DNA of 38,297 nucleotides from Paenibacillus sp. JJ-100. Its GTDB lineage: Bacteria > Bacillota > Bacilli > Paenibacillales > Paenibacillaceae. The DNA lies in NCBI RefSeq assembly GCF_948329825.1, contig NZ_CAOJCM010000015.1, positions 1 through 38,297 of the forward strand, given 5' to 3'. Numbering within the stretch: the first letter of the stretch is position 1; the number at the start of each line of letters is the position of its first letter. Shown here piece by piece: positions 26,840-34,140 of the stretch. A model generated the notes under the pieces. The model worked only from the letters and a program-made list of their open reading frames with translations, was not told the origin of the DNA and searched no databases. The position numbers were made by a program, and so were the translations under genes.

Positions 26840-27838
26840 ATGATTCATACAACAGATACTTCTTTAACCGAAGTGTCGAATATAAATAAAAAAAGTGAGA
26901 TGGATGTCAGCATTATCATCGTTAACTACAATACACGTCAATTGACTCTAGATTGTTTGGCGTCGGTTTACGCATCCAAGACCTCCTATCAATTCGAAAT
27001 TATAGTTGTCGATAATGCATCACGGGATGATTCAGTTCAAGCCATCCAAACGATGTACCCTGGTGTTCGCATGATTGCCAACTCTGACAATACAGGCTTC
27101 GCCGTAGCCAACAATCAAGGAATGGATGTTGCCAGCGGACGTTACATGCTGCTTCTTAATTCCGATACGGTGGTACAGCCCGATACGCTGCAGACCATGA
27201 TCTCCTTCATGGATCGCCATCCCGAAATGGGGGCCTCAGGCTGTAAAGTCATCCTCCCCGATGGCTCATTGGATAAGGCATGCAAACGAGGGTTTCCTAC
27301 ACCATCTGCATCATTTTATTATGCATTTGGTCTTTCACGACTGTTCCCGGATTTGCCGAAGTTTAATCAATACCAATTGGGACACCTTAGTCCTGATGAT
27401 GAATACCCGGTTGATTGTCTCGTCGGTGCGTTCATGTTGGTGCGCCGCGAGGCCATCAACCAAGTCGGCGGATTAGATGAGACATTCTTTATGTATGGTG
27501 AGGATATTGACTGGTGTTATCGTATTAAAGAGGCAGGATGGGGCATTTATTACTATCCTCGTACATATATTGTACATTATAAAGGGGGAAGTGCCCGTCG
27601 AAAACCTTTGAAAATTACGTACGAGTTTCATAGAGCGATGTGGGTGTTCCACCGTAAACACTATGCAAAAAAGTATAATCTGCTGATGAATTCTGCGGTA
27701 TACATGGGGATTTCATTGAAATTCACTTTATCCCTTGTGCGTAGCTGGTTACCTCTGCCTTCCCGTTCAAAGAAATCGACAATATCTACAACACATACGA
27801 GAACAGAAAATGAAGTATCATCCGAGGTGAAATCATGA
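26840..27838 (+). CDS. GT2 family glycosyltransferase, WbbL-like
   Basis: A 332-residue GT-A enzyme. Motifs: VSIIIVNYNTRQLTLDCLASV, VVDNASRDDSV, NTGFAVANNQGM, LLLNSDTVVQPD, DCLVGAFMLVRREAI and FFMYGEDIDWCYRI. This set is characteristic of WbbL-type rhamnosyltransferases that add the second sugar onto a polyprenyl-linked primer. Its place directly before the initiating transferase, with a four-base overlap, supports an early role in assembly. The C-terminal ~60 residues include a hydrophobic stretch that may associate with the membrane. Confidence 0.87.
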   Translation: MIHTTDTSLTEVSNINKKSEMDVSIIIVNYNTRQLTLDCLASVYASKTSYQFEIIVVDNASRDDSVQAIQTMYPGVRMIANSDNTGFAVANNQGMDVASGRYMLLLNSDTVVQPDTLQTMISFMDRHPEMGASGCKVILPDGSLDKACKRGFPTPSASFYYAFGLSRLFPDLPKFNQYQLGHLSPDDEYPVDCLVGAFMLVRREAINQVGGLDETFFMYGEDIDWCYRIKEAGWGIYYYPRTYIVHYKGGSARRKPLKITYEFHRAMWVFHRKHYAKKYNLLMNSAVYMGISLKFTLSLVRSWLPLPSRSKKSTISTTHTRTENEVSSEVKS

Positions 27839-29235
27839 TTCGGCGAAATCAACGGTTTTTAACTCAGTTGTATATAGCGTCTGACTTTGGTGTTATTCAG
27901 CTGTCCTTTTTGCTGGCGTGGTGGTTGAAGTTCGAAAGTGATCTCTTAACCAACCAAAGCCCGCTACCGATCGAAAAGTATTTGATGTGGAGCTTGGTAT
28001 ATGCCGTGCTTGCTATATTGGCAGGTATATTATCTTCGCTCTATGTGCCTAAACGTAAAAAGCGCTTTGTCGATGAACTCTGGAAAATTATCCAGTCTCA
28101 TGGGATAGCGTTCTTCATGTTGCTAAGCTTGATGTTCTTTTTCAAAGAAGTTAATATCTCACGTGCATATCTTGCGATGTATTTGATCGGTAATGTGACT
28201 TTTACATTGATGTATCGTTATATCGTCAAATTACAGTTAAAACGAATGCGCAAAAAAGGCTTCAATCGCCAGTTTGTGTTAATTCTTGGAGCGGGTTCGC
28301 TCGGCAAGCGTTTCTATGACAACCTCAAAAGCTACCCTGAGCTGGGATATGAAGTTACGGGATTTCTAGATGATTATCGTCAATGGGACCCAGTGGAACA
28401 AAAGAGATACAGTCCTATTCTGGGGCGCATTGATGAACTGGAAGAGTTCCTGTCTACACATTTTGTGGATGAAGTCATTTTGGCTCTGCCACTGGATGCA
28501 CATGATAAGTACTCGCATATCATCAATGTGTGTGAGAAGGCTGGTGTACGCACACTAATTATTCCGGATTTCTTTGATTACCTTCCAGCACGTCCTCACT
28601 TTGATAATTTTGCGGGCATGCCGATGATTAACGTGCGTGACATTCCACTGGACATTACGATTAATCGCCTCATGAAACGTGCGTTTGATATCGTATTTTC
28701 ATTGGTAGCAATCATAGCAACCTCACCAGTAATGCTGATTGTGGCGTTAGGTGTGCGTTTGACCTCTCCTGGGCCGATTATATTTAAACAGGAGCGGGTA
28801 GGGCTGAACCGACGTAATTTCATGATGTATAAATTCCGTTCCATGAAGGCAATGCCTGAGGGGGTAGAAGACACAGGATGGTCAACTCAACATGATCCTC
28901 GTCGTACAGCTTTTGGAACGTTTATCCGACGTACCAGTCTGGATGAACTGCCTCAATTTTTTAATGTATTGCTAGGACATATGAGTGTGGTAGGCCCAAG
29001 GCCGGAACGACCATACTACGTCAACCAGTTTCGAGATGAAATACCCAAGTATATGATCAAACATCATGTTCGCCCAGGCATTACGGGGTTAGCCCAGAGT
29101 AAGGGATTACGAGGAGATACCTCCATTGAGGATCGGATTGAACAGGACATTTTTTACATTGAAAATTGGTCTTTATTATTCGATATTAAAATCATATGGG
29201 AAACCATTCGGAATGGATTGAAAAACGCTTATTAA
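27835..29235 (+). CDS. Undecaprenyl-phosphate hexose-1-phosphate transferase (WbaP/WsaP-like)
   Basis: Starts the glycan by transferring a sugar phosphate from a UDP-sugar to undecaprenyl phosphate. The 466-residue membrane protein has four N-terminal hydrophobic segments, a CoA-binding-like Rossmann region (VLILGAGSLGKRFYDNL, about 145-160), a fifth hydrophobic segment (FDIVFSLVAIIATSPVML) and the bacterial sugar transferase domain: FKQERVGLNRRNFMMYKFRSM, RRTSLDELPQFFNVLLG and VGPRPERPYYV, then RPGITGLAQ. This is the architecture of WbaP, WcaJ and the S-layer initiators WsaP/WsfP. The donor (UDP-Gal or UDP-Glc) cannot be told from sequence; galU at the other end of the locus fits either. Confidence 0.92.
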   Translation: MIRRNQRFLTQLYIASDFGVIQLSFLLAWWLKFESDLLTNQSPLPIEKYLMWSLVYAVLAILAGILSSLYVPKRKKRFVDELWKIIQSHGIAFFMLLSLMFFFKEVNISRAYLAMYLIGNVTFTLMYRYIVKLQLKRMRKKGFNRQFVLILGAGSLGKRFYDNLKSYPELGYEVTGFLDDYRQWDPVEQKRYSPILGRIDELEEFLSTHFVDEVILALPLDAHDKYSHIINVCEKAGVRTLIIPDFFDYLPARPHFDNFAGMPMINVRDIPLDITINRLMKRAFDIVFSLVAIIATSPVMLIVALGVRLTSPGPIIFKQERVGLNRRNFMMYKFRSMKAMPEGVEDTGWSTQHDPRRTAFGTFIRRTSLDELPQFFNVLLGHMSVVGPRPERPYYVNQFRDEIPKYMIKHHVRPGITGLAQSKGLRGDTSIEDRIEQDIFYIENWSLLFDIKIIWETIRNGLKNAY

Positions 29236-29265
29236 GAAATCTCCTATCTCATGAGTAAAGTGAAA

Positions 29266-29288
29266 GCCGCCTTCGGGCGGTTTTTTTT
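29266..29288 (+). terminator. Intrinsic terminator at the end of the glycan locus
   Basis: CCGCC (29267-29271), a TTCG tetraloop, GGCGG (29276-29280), then eight T. Strong; closes the rhamnosyltransferase-WsaP transcript. Confidence 0.9.
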
Positions 29289-29391
29289 GTTTTGCTCCTG
29301 CCCTATTCGGGTAGTTAGTTACCAAAAAGCAAGTGACATCCGATGATTCTTTTTGAGGATTCAATACGTCAGTAAAGGATGTGAAATTCAT

Positions 29392-30267
29392 ATGAAACGT
29401 ATTGCAGCTGTTGTAACATTGATGCTCATGACCGTAGGTACACTGTTTTGGGCTCATGACAGTCAGAGTGAAGAGCAACGCGACGGGTTCACCAATTATC
29501 GTTTAATTGCCCACGCCATGGGCAGCATTCGGGAGCAGCCTTACACCAATGCGTATGAAGCGATGATCGCCAATTATGAGAAGGGCACACGCGTTTTCGA
29601 GATTGACTTCATGCTTACTTCGGATCGCGTAGCTGTAGCCCGACATGAATGGACGGCCAATATGAGTAAAATGCTGGGACAGGATGAACAATTGCCAGAG
29701 CATAAGCAGGCAGGGGCGCTCACGCATGATGAATTTATGAATACACCGATTCTGGGGATATACCAGCCTATGGATGCCAATGGAATAATGAACGTTTTGT
29801 CGAAATACCCCGACATGTATATCGTAACTGATACCAAAGAACAGAAGGACGAAGATATTCAGCAGGTGCTTCAATCTTTGGTCAATGCAGCGAAAAAGCA
29901 TGATCCGTCCGCTCTAAACCGAGTTGTTGTACAGATCTATAATGAACCGATGCTTGCAAAGGTCATGGAAGTTTACAGCTTCCCCTCCATCATCTACACC
30001 TTATATGCCACACAAGATACAGAGGAACAGGTCGTGCAATTTGTACAAAATAATGATATCGATGCCGTCACTATGCCGGAATATAAAGTGAACCAGAACT
30101 TTGTGGCCAAGCTGAACAAAGCTGGAGCAGTTACCTACGTGCATACCATTAACGATACACAACAAGCAGCAAACTATGAGAAATGGGGCGTGTACGGTGT
30201 ATATTCCGATGTACTGACTGAGCAAGAAATGGAAGAGATGAGCACAAGATTTGCTTGGAAACGGTAG
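29392..30267 (+). CDS. Exported GDPD/PI-PLC-like phosphodiesterase
   Basis: A 291-residue TIM-barrel phosphodiesterase-like protein with an N-terminal signal peptide or anchor (MKRIAAVVTLMLMTVGTLFWA). It keeps the GDPD pattern in relaxed form: IAHAMG with H41, GTRVFEIDFMLTSD, VARHEW, and the barrel strands YIVTDTKE, VVVQIYNE and AVTMPEY. The usual HRG is HAMG, so it belongs to a divergent branch. Family members cleave glycerophosphodiesters or related polymer links; the substrate here is unknown, though the neighbouring glycan locus suggests a surface polymer. A TTG at 29353 would add 13 residues; ATG 29392 is preferred because the signal peptide begins there, though the purine-rich AAAGGA is 13 bases away. 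Confidence 0.75.
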   Translation: MKRIAAVVTLMLMTVGTLFWAHDSQSEEQRDGFTNYRLIAHAMGSIREQPYTNAYEAMIANYEKGTRVFEIDFMLTSDRVAVARHEWTANMSKMLGQDEQLPEHKQAGALTHDEFMNTPILGIYQPMDANGIMNVLSKYPDMYIVTDTKEQKDEDIQQVLQSLVNAAKKHDPSALNRVVVQIYNEPMLAKVMEVYSFPSIIYTLYATQDTEEQVVQFVQNNDIDAVTMPEYKVNQNFVAKLNKAGAVTYVHTINDTQQAANYEKWGVYGVYSDVLTEQEMEEMSTRFAWKR

Positions 30268-30361
30268 ATGAATGAAGGATCAAAAAGGCTGTAAATAGAT
30301 CATTCATTAAATAGACCATGGAAAATTGATCAAAAGTTATGAAAAAAGATCAGAATTCGAC

Positions 30362-30410
30362 ACACAGACTTTTTATGAATGAAAACGGTAAAAGGTTTGT
30401 GTATTTTTTT
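30362..30410 (+). terminator. Intrinsic terminator after the GDPD-like gene
   Basis: A 13-bp stem (30362-30374 with 30390-30402) containing two G-T wobbles, a 15-base loop, then A and seven T. It lies 95 bases after the stop codon. Confidence 0.75.
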
Positions 30411-30430
30411 GTTCCCCTTTTATACGAACA

Positions 30431-30459
30431 TTGACACCTACTGTCTGCTGACTTAGACT
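30431..30459 (+). promoter_or_regulatory. Sigma-A promoter for pcrB
   Basis: Consensus TTGACA (30431-30436), 17 bases, TAGACT (30454-30459). It lies between the terminator at 30362 and the pcrB start. Confidence 0.65.
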
Positions 30460-30509
30460 TAGTTTACAAGCTTTTTTAGGATGCAGAAGAACCTCTGGAG
30501 GAATGTTCG

Positions 30510-31214
30510 TTGATAGACATGATTAAGCAGTGGAGACACGTATTTAAGCTCGACCCGGACCGGGAAATTAGCGATGAAGCACTGGATCAGGTGTGCATGT
30601 CGGGTACCGATGCAATAATTGTTGGCGGATCATCCGGAATTACGTATGACAATACGGTAGACCTCATGTCCCGAGTGCGTCGCTATGAACTACCTTGTGT
30701 GCTGGAAGTATCTGATCTGGAAGCCGTTGTGCCCGGATTTGACGGGTATCTGATCCCGATGGTGCTTAACACAGCAGACAGCAAATGGATGATTGGACAG
30801 CATCAACAGGCGATTGAACGTTACGGCTATCTGATTCCGTGGGATTTGCTGATTACCGAAGGGTATATTGTGCTTCATGCGAACTCTACCGTCGCTAGGT
30901 TAACCGGAGCCGATACGGAACTGAGTACAGAGGCTGTGGCTGCCTATGCTCAGGCTGGGGAGAGGCTGCTCAATCTGCCCATAATATATATAGAATACAG
31001 CGGTACATTTGGTGATATGGAATTGGTCGGCGAGACACATAGACAACTGGAGCGAGCGCACCTCATATATGGCGGTGGAGTCGATACTGCTGAGAAAGCA
31101 AGACAAGCTGCTCAGGTTTCAGATACCGTCGTTGTCGGCAATATTGTGTACAGCAATCTGCATCAGGCCTTGGAGACAGTGCAAGCCGTGAAAGCCAACA
31201 AAGACAGCGTCTGA
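30510..31214 (+). CDS. pcrB: Heptaprenylglyceryl phosphate synthase
   Basis: Joins sn-glycerol-1-phosphate to heptaprenyl diphosphate, forming an archaeal-type ether lipid precursor. The 234-residue TIM barrel has KLDPDREISDEAL, VGGSSGITYDNTV, LIPMVLNTAD, EGYIVLHANSTVA, YIEYSGTFGD and the phosphate-binding YGGGVDTAEKARQ. It starts at TTG 30510, eight bases after GGAGG (30497-30501). pcrB stands before pcrA in many Bacillales, but here a 442-base gap with a repeat element separates them. Confidence 0.95.
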   Translation: MIDMIKQWRHVFKLDPDREISDEALDQVCMSGTDAIIVGGSSGITYDNTVDLMSRVRRYELPCVLEVSDLEAVVPGFDGYLIPMVLNTADSKWMIGQHQQAIERYGYLIPWDLLITEGYIVLHANSTVARLTGADTELSTEAVAAYAQAGERLLNLPIIYIEYSGTFGDMELVGETHRQLERAHLIYGGGVDTAEKARQAAQVSDTVVVGNIVYSNLHQALETVQAVKANKDSV

Positions 31215-31425
31215 CCGGTTTAGTTTACCAATCCCCCACGTCCCCCTTTGAATCTGTTAAAATAGAACTTTGCCTTGTATGAATTAAAGTAATGGTGCAT
31301 TACGGGGGCAGCCCTCTTTCAACCATTGTATTTACGATTTATGCTTTTATAAAGAAATGCAGAGAGAGAACTACTCTGAACACCAAGTTTCTTTTGTATA
31401 AAACTGGAGATTCATCGCAGTATTC

Positions 31426-31455
31426 TTGTTATTTTACCTATCCACAAAGTATAAG
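31426..31455 (+). promoter_or_regulatory. Candidate promoter directly before repeat copy B
   Basis: TTGTTA (31426-31431), 18 bases, TATAAG (31450-31455). The predicted transcription start, about 7 bases on, falls at the first bases of the terminal stem of copy B (TTTACAC, 31464-31470). Copy A has the same TATAAG 11 bases before its stem, but no good -35. Confidence 0.45.
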
Positions 31456-31463
31456 GGACTATG

Positions 31464-31611
31464 TTTACACGCGAACGGAGAGTGCAGAAGCAATCTGTAG
31501 AAACGAAGTGTTCGTATTTATCACCGGATTTTCCCTTTGACAAAGGGGATCCAAAAATCTGGGGATAACGACGATCGGAAGATGCTACTGCACTGGGAGT
31601 GCAAAGTGTAA
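31464..31611 (+). repeat. Structured ~149-base dispersed element, copy B (candidate ncRNA)
   Basis: Second copy of the element at 6388-6537, same strand. Terminal stem TTACAC (31465-31470) / GTGTAA (31606-31611); hairpin ACGAA-gtg-TTCGT (31503-31515), where the outer G-C pair of copy A is replaced by A-T; nested stem TTATC (31518-31522) / GATAA (31564-31568) enclosing CCCTTT / AAAGGG (31533-31538, 31542-31547); and a further hairpin TGCACT/AGTGCA (31589-31603) that is not clear in copy A. No terminator follows, so transcripts from here would run into pcrA. Confidence 0.75.
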
Positions 31612-31656
31612 CCTCAAGCCCCTTATACGATCAACTAACGAAAGGAGCATGCATGC

Positions 31657-34020
31657 ATGCAACCTGTAAATATACATGACGCCGTCGCGCGGCTGAACAC
31701 CCCTCAGCGTCAAGCTGTTGAGGCAACCGATGGGCCACTACTAATTATGGCTGGCGCGGGCTCGGGCAAAACCCGGGTGTTGACGCACCGGATTGCCTAT
31801 CTGATCGCAACACGGAAAGCACCCCCGTGGGGCATTTTGGCGATTACGTTTACGAACAAAGCCGCTCGGGAGATGCAAGATCGGGTATCTCAACTCGTAG
31901 GCGGATCTCAAGGCCGCGACATTTGGGTCTCCACGTTCCACTCTATGTGTGTGCGTATTTTGCGCCGTGACATTGAACGGATCGGTTTCACATCCAACTT
32001 TAGTATTTTGGACTCATCAGATCAGCTATCTGTCATTCGCAGCTGTATGAAGGATCAGAATATTGATACGAAGAAATTTGAACCGAAAGCCGTTCAGGCG
32101 ATGATGAGTACAGCCAAGAACGAACTGATCAGTCCGGAGCAATACGAGAAACAGGCAGGCGACTACTTTGAAGGCATTGTAGCGAAGATATATACGATGT
32201 ACCAGAAGAGGTTAAGAGCCAACAACTCGCTCGACTTTGACGATCTGATCATGGCAACGATTCAACTATTCAAAGAAGTGCCGGAAGTGCTCGACTTTTA
32301 CCAGAAGAAATTCCAATATATTCACGTCGATGAGTATCAGGATACGAACCGTGCGCAGTATATGCTGTGCCGCATGCTGGCTGATAGCCATCACCGCATC
32401 TGCGTCGTAGGGGATAGTGATCAGTCGATCTATCGCTGGCGTGGAGCGGACATTACGAACATCCTTAACTTTGAAAAAGACTACCCGGAAGCACAGACAA
32501 TCCTGCTGGAGCAGAATTATCGTTCCACTTCGAATATCTTGAATGCAGCGAACGAAGTCATTGGTCTGAATACAGGCCGTAAACCGAAGAAGCTGTGGAC
32601 GGACAAAGAAGGCGGTTCGAAAATCAAGGTGTACCGGGCGGATTCCGAGCATGATGAGGGGTATTTTGTAACCTCCGAGATTAGTAAAAATGTGAAAAAC
32701 GGCAAATCCTATCAGCATCATGCCATCTTGTATCGTACGAATGCACAGTCCCGGGTCATCGAGGAAATTCTGATCAAATCGGATATTCCGTACCAGATCG
32801 TCGGCGGCATCAAGTTCTATGATCGGAAAGAGATCAAGGATATTTTGGCGTATCTGCGCCTGTTGTCCAACCCGGATGATGATATTAGCTTGACCCGGAT
32901 CATTAATGTGCCTAAGCGAAGCATCGGGGATACAACTGTAGCGAAGCTGGCAGCGGCGGCGGGTGAGCGTGGAGTTTCTATATTCCGTGTACTGCAAGTG
33001 GTTGATGATCTTGGTTTCGCGGGTCGCACGCGTAATGCCCTGGTGGAATTCTATGATATGATCGCTGCGCTGCACCAGATGGTCGAGTACCTGTCGGTGA
33101 CGGAGTTGACGGAGAAAATTCTGGAGATGAGCCAGTATCGCGACGAGATGCAAAAGGAAAATACGATTGAATCTCGTGCAAGACTGGAGAATATCGAAGA
33201 GTTTCTATCGGTAACGATGGAGTTCGAGAAAAATAATGAAGACAAAACGCTCGTTTCGTTCCTCACCGATCTGGCATTGATTGCAGATATCGACAGCATG
33301 AACGATGATGAAGAGGATCAGAGTGATGCAGTCACACTGATGACGATGCACAGTGCCAAAGGTCTGGAGTTCCCGGTTGTGTTCATCATTGGTATGGAGG
33401 AAGGGGTCTTCCCGCACAGCCGTGCTTTTATGGACAACGAGGAACTGGAGGAAGAACGCCGTCTGGCTTATGTAGGGATCACACGTGCGGAAGAGCAGTT
33501 GTTCTTGTCCTGTGCCCAGATGCGGACTTTGTTTGGACGTACAACCGCTAATCCACCATCACGTTTCCTGGATGAAATCCCAGATGAGCTGAAGGAAGAT
33601 ACCTCCATTGCACGTGACCGTTATCGTCGTGGCACCAATACGGGTGGCTCTTATGGAGGGCGCGGTCTAGGCTCCAGTGGTGGAAGTAATTTTGGCGGTG
33701 CTGCAAGTGCGGCCAAGCTGTTCGAACAACAGAGCCGCAGCGGTTCATCCGCAACATCATCGGGGCCAACGTCCCGAGTAACAATGAGTACTTCTCGCCC
33801 TACATTTGCAGCGCCAACGTCTGCTTCGAAATCTGTTTCGGCTGATAGTGCAGCAGGATTCAAGGCAGGCGACAAAGTGAAACACGGTAAATGGGGAACA
33901 GGTACCATTGTTGCGGTCAAAGGCAGTGGTAATGATACCGAGCTGCAGATTGCATTCCCGGCCCCGGTCGGCGTGAAACGTCTGCTTGCCGGATTTGCGC
34001 CAATTACCAAAGTGGAATAA
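31657..34020 (+). CDS. pcrA: ATP-dependent DNA helicase PcrA (UvrD/Rep family)
   Basis: A 3'-5' superfamily 1 helicase for repair and plasmid replication, cytoplasmic. The 787-residue protein has LNTPQRQAV (Q motif), Walker A AGAGSGKT near 32-39, LAITFTNKAA, Walker B DEYQDTNRAQ starting at D225, GDSDQSIYRWRGA, LEQNYRS, TLMTMHSAKGLEF and YVGITRA. A Gly/Ser-rich linker (about 655-740) leads to a C-terminal Tudor-like domain (AGDKVKHGKWGTGTIVAV) as in Bacillales PcrA, where it contacts RNA polymerase. ATG 31657 is nine bases after AAAGGAG. Two further ATGs at 31649 and 31653 overlap it in the other two frames. ligA follows after 120 bases. Confidence 0.96.
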   Translation: MQPVNIHDAVARLNTPQRQAVEATDGPLLIMAGAGSGKTRVLTHRIAYLIATRKAPPWGILAITFTNKAAREMQDRVSQLVGGSQGRDIWVSTFHSMCVRILRRDIERIGFTSNFSILDSSDQLSVIRSCMKDQNIDTKKFEPKAVQAMMSTAKNELISPEQYEKQAGDYFEGIVAKIYTMYQKRLRANNSLDFDDLIMATIQLFKEVPEVLDFYQKKFQYIHVDEYQDTNRAQYMLCRMLADSHHRICVVGDSDQSIYRWRGADITNILNFEKDYPEAQTILLEQNYRSTSNILNAANEVIGLNTGRKPKKLWTDKEGGSKIKVYRADSEHDEGYFVTSEISKNVKNGKSYQHHAILYRTNAQSRVIEEILIKSDIPYQIVGGIKFYDRKEIKDILAYLRLLSNPDDDISLTRIINVPKRSIGDTTVAKLAAAAGERGVSIFRVLQVVDDLGFAGRTRNALVEFYDMIAALHQMVEYLSVTELTEKILEMSQYRDEMQKENTIESRARLENIEEFLSVTMEFEKNNEDKTLVSFLTDLALIADIDSMNDDEEDQSDAVTLMTMHSAKGLEFPVVFIIGMEEGVFPHSRAFMDNEELEEERRLAYVGITRAEEQLFLSCAQMRTLFGRTTANPPSRFLDEIPDELKEDTSIARDRYRRGTNTGGSYGGRGLGSSGGSNFGGAASAAKLFEQQSRSGSSATSSGPTSRVTMSTSRPTFAAPTSASKSVSADSAAGFKAGDKVKHGKWGTGTIVAVKGSGNDTELQIAFPAPVGVKRLLAGFAPITKVE

Positions 34021-34034
34021 ATAAGGATGAAACC

Positions 34035-34096
34035 GCCTATTGCATGATATGAACTGATCAAAGCTGATTCTACCAGGTTCATTGAATGCAATAGGC
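34035..34096 (+). repeat. Long inverted repeat between pcrA and ligA
   Basis: GCCTATTGCAT (34035-34045) and its exact complement ATGCAATAGGC (34086-34096) flank 40 bases, within which TGAAC (34050-34054) pairs with GTTCA (34077-34081). No T run follows, so it is not an ordinary terminator. It ends 44 bases before ligA and could act in mRNA processing or stability. Confidence 0.65.
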
Positions 34097-34140
34097 ATGT
34101 TCGTTCTACATATATCATATTAACGGAGGGATGGCCCGAT

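Larger units (their letters stand above)
31215..31656. other. Long intergenic region between pcrB and pcrA
   Basis: It holds an inverted repeat GTAATG/CATTAC (31289-31303), a candidate promoter at 31426-31455, the structured repeat copy B (31464-31611) and the pcrA ribosome site AAAGGAG (31641-31647). No terminator is visible after pcrB. An 82-codon frame at 31292-31540 lacks a ribosome site and runs into the repeat, so I do not call it a gene. Confidence 0.6.

Noticed and set aside
31292..31540. 82-codon plus-strand frame between pcrB and pcrA
   Set aside because: No ribosome site, no family resemblance, and its 3' part overlaps the structured repeat.
32266..33153. 295-codon minus-strand frame inside pcrA
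   Set aside because: Shadow of the conserved helicase frame; composition reflects pcrA codons and no start signal is present.
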